Positions 17,323-24,996 of a stretch of 64,000 nt of DNA are shown here, piece after piece. This stretch comes from Rhizobium sp. R634 (lineage in GTDB: Bacteria; Pseudomonadota; Alphaproteobacteria; Rhizobiales; Rhizobiaceae): positions 1-64,000 of the forward strand of contig NZ_LOKW01000010.1 of NCBI RefSeq assembly GCF_002211305.1, written 5' to 3'. The notes under the pieces are model-generated. The model saw only the letters and a program-made list of their open reading frames with translations, did not search any database and was not told where the DNA came from. Made by a program: the position numbers and the translations under genes. Position 1 is the first letter of the stretch, and each line of letters starts with the position of its first letter.

Positions 17323-17345
17323 CCGCATGCTGCTTCCTGCACCCG

Positions 17346-17385
17346 CTTCGTCCTTCGAGACCCCTGGGGCGCCTCAGTGTGAGGC
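17346..17385. repeat. RIME-like palindrome, degenerate
   Basis: CTTCGTCCTTCGAGA, CCCCTGGGG core, CGCCTCAGTGTGAGG. Confidence 0.7.
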
Positions 17386-17494
17386 TCTCTTGAGCGTGAG
17401 CGAAAAGGTCCCGATGCCCGCTGCCGGCGATACCCGATCGGTCACGGGAGGCTGCTTAGAATTTGATTCAGGCGGACACTTCAAGCTGCTGTAT

Positions 17495-18289
17495 TCACTC
17501 GGCTTGTCCGCCTGTATCCGCAGCCAGGCCCAGCACGTCCGCCATGGTGTATTCGCCGGCGCGGCGGCCGGCGATCCAGCGGGTGGCGGCGAGTGCGCCG
17601 CGGGCGAACATGGCGCGGTCGAGGGCCGAATGCGAGAGGGTGATCACTTCCTCGGCGGCGGCGAAGAGCACGCTGTGCTCTCCGGTGATGCCGCCGGCGC
17701 GCAGGACGGCGAAGCCGATTTCACCGGATGGGCGTTCGCCGGTCAAGCCGTCGCGCCCGCGCCGCTCGACAGAGGCGAGCGAGACGCCGCGGCCGGCCGC
17801 CGCCGCTTCGCCGAGCATCAGCGCGGTGCCGGAAGGCGCGTCGATCTTCCTGGCGTGATGGGCTTCGAGGATTTCGATATCCCATGCATGGGCGGGAAGG
17901 GCGCGCGCGGCCTGGGAGACGAGGCCGAGCAGCATGTTGAGGCCGATCGAGAAATTGCCGGAGCGCAGGATGGGAATGCTGCGGGCGGCCTCCGCGATCC
18001 GCTCCAGCTCATCCGGCTCGAAACCGGTTGCCCCGATCACCAGCGCCGGCCCGCCCGATGCCGCGCACAATCCGGCAAGCTCGGCGGCGGCGCTGCCCGT
18101 GGTGAAGTCGAGGATGACATCGGCCGCCGCAATCGCGGCCGCACGATCGATCAACCCTTCGCCTGACGCGCCGGAACGCCCGATGCCGCCGATGAAGGCA
18201 AAAGCCGGATCGGCCTGGAGCAGCGGCAGGATGGCCCGGCCCATGCGGCCGTTTATGCCGGCGACGGCTATTTTGATGGGTGAGGTCAC
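17495..18289 (-). CDS. dapB: 4-hydroxy-tetrahydrodipicolinate reductase
   Basis: A 264-residue NAD(P)H-dependent reductase of the diaminopimelate/lysine pathway, giving tetrahydrodipicolinate. The dinucleotide-binding loop is GINGRMGR (11-18); the conserved substrate and catalytic block is [15 protein letters not shown] with His144-His145 and Lys148. Length matches the family (about 270). I set the start at GTG 18289 because AAGGAAAC lies at good spacing and the protein then begins right before the Rossmann strand. It is a lone gene surrounded by repeats, with no lysine-pathway neighbours; many rhizobia encode dapB elsewhere, so this may be a second copy. Confidence 0.88.
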   Translation of the reverse strand: MTSPIKIAVAGINGRMGRAILPLLQADPAFAFIGGIGRSGASGEGLIDRAAAIAAADVILDFTTGSAAAELAGLCAASGGPALVIGATGFEPDELERIAEAARSIPILRSGNFSIGLNMLLGLVSQAARALPAHAWDIEILEAHHARKIDAPSGTALMLGEAAAAGRGVSLASVERRGRDGLTGERPSGEIGFAVLRAGGITGEHSVLFAAAEEVITLSHSALDRAMFARGALAATRWIAGRRAGEYTMADVLGLAADTGGQAE

Positions 18290-18326
18290 GTTGTTTCCTT
18301 GGCGGTGGCGCTTGGGCTTGGCGATT

Positions 18327-18350
18327 AGCGCAGTTCGGGATTGGTGCAAA
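18327..18350. repeat. 24-bp direct repeat, copy 1
   Basis: Identical to 18761-18784; core GCAGTTCGGGATTGGTGCAA. About 410 bases of repeat-laden DNA lies between the copies. Confidence 0.9.
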
Positions 18351-18460
18351 GCCGGGATGCTTGAAATGCCTTGAAAGCTTGTGAAGCATCCCCCTTGTAT
18401 TCGTCATGGTAAGAGCACCCGCCAAGTCCTCGAAGCTCTTGTGAGTCACTCACCTCTCCA

Positions 18461-18497
18461 CCCTCATTCCTGTGCCTGTCACAGGAATGACAGAGGA
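18461..18497. repeat. Partial copy of the TCATTCCTGTG element
   Basis: CCCTCATTCCTGTGCCTGTC followed by ACAGGAATGA, matching one arm of the element at 17079-17215. Confidence 0.8.
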
Positions 18498-18551
18498 GAG
18501 GTGGTGCTCCGTCATCGAGTATCTGGCGTGAAGCGCGGCATCCTCCAACGC

Positions 18552-18600
18552 TCCTCATGCTGAGGTGCGCAGGCCAAAGGCCGGAGCCTCGAAGCACGCG
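18552..18600. repeat. RIME-like palindrome, GCTGAGG variant
   Basis: CTCCTCATGCTGAGGTGCGC, GGCCAAAGGCC inner stem, GGAGCCTCGAAGCACG. Confidence 0.8.
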
Positions 18601-18643
18601 CTGCAACGCTGCTTCTTGCATTCATCCGACATCACCGCGCCCG

Positions 18644-18685
18644 CCCCGTCCTTCGAGGCCCCTGTGGGGCGCCTCAGGATGAGGC
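18644..18685. repeat. RIME-like palindrome
   Basis: CCCCGTCCTTCGAGG, CCCCTGTGGGG inner stem, CGCCTCAGGATGAGG. Confidence 0.85.
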
Positions 18686-18760
18686 TCTCTTGAGCGTCGG
18701 GCATCGCCGTGGCGTCCCTCTCAGGCGGACGATTGCGGCGGCAGCTTGGGTTTTGCGACA

Positions 18761-18784
18761 AGCGCAGTTCGGGATTGGTGCAAA
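18761..18784. repeat. 24-bp direct repeat, copy 2
   Basis: Identical to 18327-18350; the flanks (GCTTGGG and GCGA before it) are also similar at both places. Confidence 0.9.
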
Positions 18785-18815
18785 ATTGGATTTCCGTGTG
18801 CGATGAGAACGCCGC

Positions 18816-19178
18816 TCATCGAAATATTGCGGATCTCTCTTGCCGGACTGCTGGACTACGCCAGCGTAGGAAAGCCAAAATGAGTGCGTAAACAAAGAGC
18901 ACGATTGGCGTTTCCCCCAGGACGGGAAGCAGGATGAACCCTTCGCCAGGTCCAGCTTCTTCGTCCGGCGCCATCGCCGGCATTGCCAACGCGGAAAGCG
19001 TGAATGCCGACAACAGCACCCAGAGAAACGCAACCGCATGCAGCAGCCATCTGCGCCGCCTCATCCTTCGCGCGACGACAATGGCCAGGATGGGGATCAG
19101 GATGTTCAGCGCGAAAACAAGCGCAAGCGCGATGCCTGGCGGCAGGATCGTCGGGTAATGCGGATCATATTCCAGCAT
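18816..19178 (-). CDS. Hypothetical small membrane protein
   Basis: A 120-residue protein with three predicted membrane helices: LALVFALNILIPILAIVVA (about 18-36), LHAVAFLWVLLSAFTLSALA (about 46-65) and FILLPVLGETPIVLFVYALI (about 81-100), with an Arg-rich loop (ARRMRRRR) after the first. No family recognised. No clear ribosome site precedes ATG 19178. It could be co-transcribed with the small gene upstream. Confidence 0.6.
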   Translation of the reverse strand: MLEYDPHYPTILPPGIALALVFALNILIPILAIVVARRMRRRRWLLHAVAFLWVLLSAFTLSALAMPAMAPDEEAGPGEGFILLPVLGETPIVLFVYALILAFLRWRSPAVRQERSAIFR

Positions 19179-19198
19179 GGTTTAGTTTCGGCCTATGC

Positions 19199-19414
19199 TT
19201 ACCAATTGCCCGGATCGGCGGTGTGGTCGATGCTGGCGAATTCATCCGCCTTGTCGCGGTCGAGCTTCAGTTCCGCCGTCACCTTGGCCTCGTCGGTGAC
19301 GGTGTAGCGGTCGGGCACCGGTCCCTTCGCCAGCTCCTGATACATCAGCAGGGCGGCCTCCTCGGCGGTGTCGGCTTCGATCTCGCGGGCGATGGATACG
19401 GTGAACTTGTGCAT
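19199..19414 (-). CDS. Hypothetical 71-residue protein
   Basis: A small acidic protein beginning MHKFTVSIAREIEADTAEEA, the pattern of small alpha/beta proteins found as lone genes in rhizobia. Start 19414 is backed by GAAGG upstream; a longer frame to 19459 is possible. It lies 20 bases upstream of the membrane-protein gene in the same direction. No function can be assigned. Confidence 0.6.
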   Translation of the reverse strand: MHKFTVSIAREIEADTAEEAALLMYQELAKGPVPDRYTVTDEAKVTAELKLDRDKADEFASIDHTADPGNW

Positions 19415-19546
19415 GGTTCCGGCCTTCTCGATGATCTCCTGGCCGGGACAGTCTGCCACGAGTTTCGGAGCCAGTAAAAGCGCTCCGCTTGAGAATTTGA
19501 TTCAGGCGACGGCGGCAGGTGGTTGTTTTGATGGGTTTCGCGGTTT

Positions 19547-19900
19547 TTATTTGGCGCGGGCGCGGGCCTGGCTTTCCTTCTTGATCGGCCGGCCGATCGG
19601 GCAGACCTCCTGCACGAAACCGTTGAGCACGTTGACGAGATTGTTTTCGATCAGGGAATAGTGGACGAACTGGCCCTGTTTCTCGCGCTTGATCAGCCCC
19701 GCGGCTTCAAGCACCGACAGATGCTGCGAAACAGCGGGCTTCGACATGCTGAAGCGGTCGGCGATTTCACCGGCGGTCAGGCCCGATGCCGAGAGATAAG
19801 CGAGGATCTTGCGCCTCGGCGCGCTGGAAAGTGCGTGGAATACCCGCTGGGCGCCGGCAGAGCCGCCTTCCGCAGCGTCGTCGAAAGTCTCGTCTTCCAA
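19547..19900 (-). CDS. ArsR/SmtB-family winged-helix repressor
   Basis: A 117-residue regulator. The winged helix-turn-helix spans about 20-95: RRKILAYLSASGLTAGEIAD, then FSMSKPAVSQHLSVLEAAGL as the recognition helix. The metal-binding ELCVC motif is absent, so it is probably of the SdpR-like autorepressor type rather than a metal sensor. No ATG fits; TTG 19900 has a GAGGAG ribosome site six bases upstream and is preferred, while TTG 19954 would put the start inside the operator palindrome. It faces the desaturase gene and should repress itself and that gene. Confidence 0.8.
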   Translation of the reverse strand: MEDETFDDAAEGGSAGAQRVFHALSSAPRRKILAYLSASGLTAGEIADRFSMSKPAVSQHLSVLEAAGLIKREKQGQFVHYSLIENNLVNVLNGFVQEVCPIGRPIKKESQARARAK

Positions 19901-19942
19901 ATCCGTCTCCTCGCCAGCGGCATCGTCGCATCGATCCCTGGA

Positions 19943-19974
19943 ATAATTAAGCAATTAGCTTATTGCTTAATTAT
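19943..19974. promoter_or_regulatory. Operator-like perfect inverted repeat for the ArsR regulator
   Basis: ATAATTAAGCAAT (19943-19955) and its exact complement ATTGCTTAATTAT (19962-19974) around a six-base spacer. A second, imperfect AT-rich inverted repeat (TAATTAGG...CCTTAATTA) lies at 19991-20012. Both are between the divergent ArsR and desaturase genes. Confidence 0.8.
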
Positions 19975-20068
19975 ATCGGTTCGTGCAAAGTAATTAGGTA
20001 ATTCCTTAATTAATGAATTAACGGGCGGCGTTCAAGCAAAGAATGCGCCCGATGGGAAGGAGTTTGCC

Positions 20069-21013
20069 GTGAGCAGCATTTCAACAGGACGCATGATCGA
20101 CGACAGCAGCGATCCGGTGAAGGGCAGGGTGGCCTGGGCGCCTGCGAAGTCGATCTGGATCACCGCCATGACGCTGATTGCCGTCATCGGCGGGCCCTTG
20201 ACCTTCAGCTGGAGCGCCCTTGCCGTCTTCATCCTCTCGACCGGCATCACCATCTGCCTCGGCCATTCGGTCGGCATGCACCGGTTGCTGATCCACCGCT
20301 CGTTCAACACGCCTCTCTGGATCGAGCACATCCTCGTCTATCTCGGCACGCTGGTCGGCATGGCCGGCCCCTTCGGCATGATCTACGCGCATGACATTCG
20401 CGACTGGGCGCAACGGCAGCGGGACTGCCATGATCTCTACGCCCATCGGCGGTCTTTCCTCGTCGACGCCTACTGGCAGAAGCATTGCGTCGTGGTGCTC
20501 GATCATCCGCCGCGTTTCGTCATCGAGGAGCGTGTGCGGAATGATCGCTTCTATCGCTTTCTCGAGGCGACATGGATGGCGCAGCAGCTTCCTCTCGCGC
20601 TCGCGCTCGTGCTCCTGGCGCTTGGCGGGCTGCCGTGGCTGGTCTGGGGGATCGCCGTGCGGATATCGGTGTCGCTGACCGGGCACTGGCTGGTCGGCCA
20701 TTTCGCCCATCGCGGCGGCCATCAGGGCTGGAGCGTCGATCATGTCGCGGTGCAGGGCTATAATCTGCCGCGCTTCGGGCTCGTAACCTTCGGCGAGAGC
20801 TTCCACGGCAATCATCACGCCTTTCCGGAATCGGCGCGGCTCGGCATCGAACCGGGCCAGCTTGACCTCGGCTGGCATTTCATCCGGCTGCTGGCAGGGC
20901 TCCGCCTGGCCTCGGCGATCAAGCTGCCGCACATGATCGCGCCGAGGGAGGGGCTTAGGCGTGTCGAAATGTCGGGAGAGGCTAGTGAAGGGCATCTTGT
21001 GGGGCAGCGTTGA
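20069..21013 (+). CDS. Membrane fatty acid desaturase (acyl-CoA/delta-9 type)
   Basis: A 314-residue di-iron membrane enzyme that introduces a double bond into a fatty acyl chain. Histidine box 1 is HRLLIHR (71-77); box 3 is GESFHGNHHAFPES (242-255); the middle cluster reads DWAQRQRDCHDLYAHRR (112-128), which is not the usual HRxHH and marks a less common subfamily. Two hydrophobic hairpins lie at about 30-65 and 172-205. GTG 20069 is the start, with AAGGAG seven bases before it. Probably controlled by the divergent ArsR regulator; a role in membrane fluidity is inference. Confidence 0.85.
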   Translation: MSSISTGRMIDDSSDPVKGRVAWAPAKSIWITAMTLIAVIGGPLTFSWSALAVFILSTGITICLGHSVGMHRLLIHRSFNTPLWIEHILVYLGTLVGMAGPFGMIYAHDIRDWAQRQRDCHDLYAHRRSFLVDAYWQKHCVVVLDHPPRFVIEERVRNDRFYRFLEATWMAQQLPLALALVLLALGGLPWLVWGIAVRISVSLTGHWLVGHFAHRGGHQGWSVDHVAVQGYNLPRFGLVTFGESFHGNHHAFPESARLGIEPGQLDLGWHFIRLLAGLRLASAIKLPHMIAPREGLRRVEMSGEASEGHLVGQR

Positions 21014-21215
21014 GGCCATTTCAAGAATTGACGAATCGAGGGCGCGGCGGCATGTTTTTGTCCGGCGTGACCTTCCGCCGAACCTCCTTCGATCCTCCCC
21101 GGCAGGGTCTTCATCAGGAGGCAAAGGGACTTTTCGTCTCGGGTCGCCAACCTTGGACCTGACGTCTGGGATGGGCTTGCCGGGGAATGCCGTCCGAGAC
21201 TGGGAAGGCCAAAAT

Positions 21216-22220
21216 ATGACCGAAAACGCAAACTTCAAACGGCGTGTGCGCGCTCGCGCCGCCAAGACCGGTGAATCCTACACGACCGCTCTCATGCATA
21301 TGCGCCGCGGCCCTCGGAAGGATGAGAGCCAGCAGGCCGGACGGTTGCGCCTGGCCGTGGCGCAGACCATACACGCGGACGATCCGCGCGATATCGCCAG
21401 GCTTCGCCAAAGCGGGCAGGAGATGCGGAGGCTGATGCGCCAGGCGCGGGAGGCGGATGCGCGACTCGTGCATTTCCCTGAAGGCACCATCTGCGCGCCG
21501 AACAAACGCATCATGTCGGAGGTCGGGCCAAAGGAAATCGGCGCGTCCGACTGGCGGCGGTTCGAATGGGGCGTGCTGCGCGAGGAGCTGGATGCCACGC
21601 GGAAGCTTGCGCGCGAACTAGGGCTCTGGGCGGTGATCGGCTCGGCGCATCAGCTGACAGCGCCGCACCGACCGCACAGCAGCCTCTATGTCGTCTCCGA
21701 CCGCGGCGAACTGGTGACGCGCTATGATGAGTGGCTGCTGTCCAACACCAAGATCTCCTTCATGTACACGCCGGGCTCGATCCCCGTCACCTTCGAGGTG
21801 GACGGCATCCGCTTTGGCTGCTCGCTCGGCATGGAGTGCCATTATCCCGAGATTTTCGCGGAATATGAGCGGCTGGACGTGCATTGCGTACTGTTTTCGA
21901 CCACTGGCGGCGTTCCGGCCAACGAAGCGGCCTTCGCCGCCGAGGCGCAGGGGCATGCATCGACCAACAGATACTGGCTGAGTTTTTCTCTTTCGACGCA
22001 TCCCGGACTGGCTGATCCGGCCGTATCAGGAATCGTCGCTCCCGGCGGCCGGTGGGCTGCGCAATGCCCGGCGGACGGGACGCCCGCGATTGCCCTTGCC
22101 GATATCGACGACAATCCCGGCGATCTCTCCCGGCCGTGGCGGCGCAAGGCCCGCGCCGGGCTCTACGAGCCGCATCGGGTGGAGGGTGACCCGCGCAGCG
22201 ACGGGCGGGATATGTTCTAG
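21216..22220 (+). CDS. Carbon-nitrogen hydrolase (nitrilase superfamily) with N-terminal basic helix
   Basis: A 334-residue protein. Residues 1-35 (FKRRVRARAAKTGESYTTAL) form a basic helical motif also seen at the N-terminus of unrelated bacterial proteins; the nitrilase domain follows from about 43. Expected triad: Glu89 (HFPEGTICAP) and Cys208 (SLGMECHYPE) are present. The usual Lys position appears to be Glu172 in RYDEWLLSNTK, where relatives tend to have YDK. If so, amidase activity may be reduced or changed. Start ATG 21216 follows GGGAAGG; the frame back to 20961 overlaps the desaturase and is rejected. Confidence 0.8.
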   Translation: MTENANFKRRVRARAAKTGESYTTALMHMRRGPRKDESQQAGRLRLAVAQTIHADDPRDIARLRQSGQEMRRLMRQAREADARLVHFPEGTICAPNKRIMSEVGPKEIGASDWRRFEWGVLREELDATRKLARELGLWAVIGSAHQLTAPHRPHSSLYVVSDRGELVTRYDEWLLSNTKISFMYTPGSIPVTFEVDGIRFGCSLGMECHYPEIFAEYERLDVHCVLFSTTGGVPANEAAFAAEAQGHASTNRYWLSFSLSTHPGLADPAVSGIVAPGGRWAAQCPADGTPAIALADIDDNPGDLSRPWRRKARAGLYEPHRVEGDPRSDGRDMF

Positions 22221-22262
22221 CTGCACGTGCGACGCTGCCGGCGCGATCCTGCGCCGGCGGCG

Positions 22263-22389
22263 GATGGTTGCAAGGAGCGGCGTGGGCGCGTGTCCTTCGA
22301 GGCTTCGGCCTTCGGCCTGCGCGCCTCAGGATGAGGGAGGTCGGCGGGTGCCGCGCGCGCCCTATGGGAGGTCGGAGGGTGCCGCGCCC
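22263..22389. repeat. 127-bp direct duplication, copy 1
   Basis: Matches 22512-22637 with a few substitutions and one indel; includes a RIME-like hairpin at 22292-22337 (inner stem GGCCTTCGGCC). Confidence 0.85.
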
Positions 22390-22452
22390 GCGAGGGCGTG
22401 GGTACCGAACCAACGAGAGGGGTGCCGGAGAATAAGCACGGCATTTAGGAGA

Positions 22453-22495
22453 GCCTCACCCTGAGGTGCCCCGTGAGGGGCCTCGAAGGGCGGGG
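22453..22495. repeat. RIME-like palindrome
   Basis: GCCTCACCCTGAGGTG, CCCCGTGAGGGG inner stem, CCTCGAAGGGCGGGG. Confidence 0.8.
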
Positions 22496-22511
22496 CGGGT
22501 GCGCTGGGGTT

Positions 22512-22637
22512 GATGGCTGCAAGGAGCGGCGTGGGCGCGTGTCCTTCGAGGCTTCGGCCTTCGGCCTACGCGCCTCAGGATGAGGGAGGTCGGTGGGTGC
22601 CGCGCGCCCCTAAGGGAGGTCGGAGGGTGCCGCGCCC
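22512..22637. repeat. 127-bp direct duplication, copy 2
   Basis: Second copy, 249 bases downstream of the first; includes a RIME-like hairpin at 22541-22586. A shorter relative occurs at 29218-29312. Confidence 0.85.
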
Positions 22638-22793
22638 ATGAGGAGCGTTGGAGGGTGCCGCGCCTATAAGCGCCGCGGTGCGGCAGCCAGCGAGAAAGGC
22701 TGGAGGATGCCGCGCCGGCGCAAGGGTATTGGAGGATCGGGTGGGGTGCGGTAGCGGTGTTGGCGGGCCGGCTCATCGGGCTCAGCGGAGAAT

Positions 22794-23201
22794 ATGGACA
22801 TGCGCCTCAATCAAGTGACCGTCACGATGCCTGATCTCGATGCGGGGTGGGATTTCTATCGTGCGCTTGGGCTTCGCGCCATCGTCGAGGCGCGTCCGCG
22901 TTATGCGCGCTTCGTCTGCCCGGATGGGGACAGCACTTTTTCGCTGCATCAGGGAGAGAAAGGCGGCGGCGGGACGACGGTTTATTTCGAGTGTGAGGAT
23001 CTGGACGCGAGGGTCGCCAGGCTCGGTGCAGCCGGTCTCACGTTTTCGGGCGGGCCGGAGGACAAGAGCTGGCTGTGGCGTGAGGCGGAGCTGTTCGATC
23101 CCGGCGGCAACCGCATCGTGCTCTATTTCGGCGGATCCAACCGCATCGATCCGCCGTGGCGGGTGGATCGGCATAGTGAGGGTTCATCCGGCATCGACTG
23201 A
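22794..23201 (+). CDS. VOC (glyoxalase/bleomycin resistance) family protein
   Basis: A 135-residue single VOC module: first beta-alpha-beta-beta-beta unit MRLNQVTVTMPDLDAGWDFY, second unit TVYFECEDLDARVARLGAAG, ending DPGGNRIVLYFGG. The family covers isomerases, dioxygenases and antibiotic-binding proteins that work as dimers around a metal; no substrate can be named. Starts at ATG 22794 or 22800 after GGAG. It may be read through toward the lactate dehydrogenase gene 130 bases downstream. Confidence 0.85.
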   Translation: MDMRLNQVTVTMPDLDAGWDFYRALGLRAIVEARPRYARFVCPDGDSTFSLHQGEKGGGGTTVYFECEDLDARVARLGAAGLTFSGGPEDKSWLWREAELFDPGGNRIVLYFGGSNRIDPPWRVDRHSEGSSGID

Positions 23202-23331
23202 TTGCGCGCGGAAACCGCTCAAGCGGCAATATCCCGACAAACAGGTCGCAAATCGTACAACGAAGCCTTGGCAAGATTTCGAATCGTGCATTAGGTTGCG
23301 GCCCGAAAACTTGAACGGGTCGAGCAAAGAG

Positions 23332-24480
23332 ATGCGCCTTACAGACTGCTATAACTTCCACGACTTCCGGCGCATGGCCAAGCAGCGTCTTCCCGGGCCG
23401 ATCTTCGACTATATCGACGGCGCCGCCGATGACGAGGTGACCTATCGGCGCAATACGGCGGCTTTCGAGAATTGCGATCTGGTGCCGGATGTTCTCAGAG
23501 GCGTGGCCGATGTCGATATGTCGGTGACCGTCATGGGGCAGAAGCTGTCCATGCCGGTCTATTGCTCGCCGACGGCGCTGCAGCGGCTCTTCCACCATCA
23601 GGGGGAGCGGGCGGTGGCGGCCGCGGCGGGAAAGCACGGCACGATGTTCGGCGTCTCCTCGCTCGGCACGATCAGCCTGGAGGAGGCGCGTGAGATCAGC
23701 GACGGGCCGCAGGTCTACCAGTTCTATTTCCACAAGGACCGCGGGCTGAACCGCGAGATGATGGCGCGGGCGAAGACGGCGGGCGTGCAGGCGATGATGC
23801 TGACGGTCGACAGCATCACCGGTGGCAACCGCGAGCGCGACAAGCGCACCGGTTTTGCCATCCCTTTCAAGCTCAATCTCGCCGGCATGACGCAATTTGC
23901 GATCAAACCCTCCTGGGCGATCGACTGGCTGACGCATGAACGCTTCCGCCTGCCGCAGCTCGAAAACCACGTGAAGATGGATGGCGGCGCGCTGTCGATC
24001 AGCCGCTATTTCACCGAGATGCTCGACCCCTCCATGTCGTGGAACGACGTGGCCGAGATGGTGCAGGCCTGGGGCGGGCAATTCTGCCTGAAGGGCATCA
24101 TGTCGGTGGAGGACGCCAAGCGCGCGGTCGAGATCGGCTGCACCGGCATCGTGCTGTCCAACCACGGCGGGCGCCAGCTCGACGGCTCGCGCAGCGCTTT
24201 CGACCAGCTGGCCGAAATCGTCGATGCGGTCGGCGACCGGATCGACGTGATGATGGATGGCGGCGTGCAGCGCGGAACGCATGTGCTGAAGGCGCTGTCG
24301 CTCGGCGCGAAGGCGGTCGGGCTCGGCCGCTACTACCTCTTCCCGCTCGCCGCCGCCGGCCAGCCCGGCGTCGAGCGCGCGCTGGAGACGATGCGCACCG
24401 AGATCGAGCGCGGCATGAAGCTGATGGGCTGCACCTCCGTCAGCCAGCTGACGCGGCGCAACCTGCGCTTCCGTTCGTGA
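23332..24480 (+). CDS. lldD: FMN-dependent L-lactate dehydrogenase / alpha-hydroxy-acid oxidase
   Basis: A 382-residue TIM-barrel flavoenzyme that oxidises L-lactate or a related 2-hydroxy acid to the 2-oxo acid. Family landmarks: IFDYIDGAADDE near the N-terminus, MLTVDSITGGNRERD, Lys254 (FCLKGIMS), the catalytic His278 and substrate-binding Arg281 in SNHGGRQLDGSRS, and the FMN phosphate site near MMDGGVQRGTHV and GRYYLFPLAA. Length matches LldD (about 380). The start at 23332 gives the normal N-terminus; the long frame from 22840 overlaps the VOC gene in another phase. The gene symbol reflects best family fit, not proof of substrate. Confidence 0.85.
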   Translation: MRLTDCYNFHDFRRMAKQRLPGPIFDYIDGAADDEVTYRRNTAAFENCDLVPDVLRGVADVDMSVTVMGQKLSMPVYCSPTALQRLFHHQGERAVAAAAGKHGTMFGVSSLGTISLEEAREISDGPQVYQFYFHKDRGLNREMMARAKTAGVQAMMLTVDSITGGNRERDKRTGFAIPFKLNLAGMTQFAIKPSWAIDWLTHERFRLPQLENHVKMDGGALSISRYFTEMLDPSMSWNDVAEMVQAWGGQFCLKGIMSVEDAKRAVEIGCTGIVLSNHGGRQLDGSRSAFDQLAEIVDAVGDRIDVMMDGGVQRGTHVLKALSLGAKAVGLGRYYLFPLAAAGQPGVERALETMRTEIERGMKLMGCTSVSQLTRRNLRFRS

Positions 24481-24522
24481 TTTTGCCTCTGCGGGCGGGG
24501 CGGCCGGCGCCGGCTCGCTCCA

Positions 24523-24903
24523 CTACTGCGCGCCTCTATCATGCATTTCCCGGTGCGCCTCGATTTCATCGAGGTGATCCAGCACCCACATGCCAAGCTG
24601 CAAGAGCGGGACGGAGAGCGAGCGGCCGAGATCGGTCAGCGCATATTCCACCTGCGGCGGGACGGTCGGATAGACCTTGCGCGTCAGCATGCCGTCGCGC
24701 TCCAGCGCCTTCAAGGTGCGGGTCAGCATCTGCTGGGAAATCCCGCCGATCAGGCGTTTCAATTCATTGAAGCGGCGCGGCTGCTCGGAGAGCATGGTGA
24801 TCGCCATGATCGTCCACTTGTCGCCCATGCGGCTCAGTATCTCGTTGACCTTCATGCAGCTCGGATGCGTGCCGGGCTGTTTCGGCGGGGTGGGCATATG
24901 CAT
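24523..24903 (-). CDS. HxlR-family transcriptional regulator
   Basis: A 126-residue winged-helix protein: MGDKWTIMAITMLSEQPRRF opening, LIGGISQQMLTRTLKALERD recognition helix and RKVYPTVPPQVEYALT wing, all typical of HxlR/MarR-like redox or aldehyde sensors. A Cys lies before the domain (HPSCMKV), as in many thiol-sensing HxlR proteins. It faces the SDR-like gene with 93 bases between starts and very probably regulates it. Start 24903 or 24897. Confidence 0.9.
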   Translation of the reverse strand: MHMPTPPKQPGTHPSCMKVNEILSRMGDKWTIMAITMLSEQPRRFNELKRLIGGISQQMLTRTLKALERDGMLTRKVYPTVPPQVEYALTDLGRSLSVPLLQLGMWVLDHLDEIEAHREMHDRGAQ

Positions 24904-24996
24904 GTGACCAGGCCTCAAAAATATGCGTTCTTGCGGGGCAGGCAGTCAAAATATCATATCTGGTCAGTAAAACATACCATCCTCAAGGAGTAAGTT

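Larger units (their letters stand above)
16974..17494. other. Repeat-filled intergenic region
   Basis: Holds the TCATTCCTGTG inverted-repeat element (17079-17215) and two RIME-like hairpins (17275-17322, 17346-17385). It separates the ends of the acetyltransferase gene and the convergent dapB gene. No gene supported. Confidence 0.6.
18290..18815. other. Repeat-filled intergenic region upstream of dapB
   Basis: Contains a 24-bp direct repeat (18327-18350 and 18761-18784), a partial TCATTCCTGTG element (18461-18497) and two RIME-like hairpins (18552-18600, 18644-18685). No gene supported. Confidence 0.6.
22221..22793. other. Repeat-filled intergenic region with a 127-bp direct duplication
   Basis: Two near-identical direct copies (22263-22389, 22512-22637) each contain a RIME-like hairpin plus tandem GGAGG-xxGTGCCGCGC units. 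A third RIME-like hairpin is at 22453-22495. More degenerate GGAGGATGCCGCGCC units continue to about 22735. No gene supported. Confidence 0.7.

Noticed and set aside
20961..21215. 85-residue N-terminal extension of the nitrilase-family protein
   Set aside because: Overlaps the desaturase end and reads unlike protein; GGGAAGG supports 21216.
22453..22735. Possible CRISPR-like array from repeated GCCGCGC units
   Set aside because: Units are short, irregularly spaced and degenerate, with no unique spacers of constant length and no cas genes.
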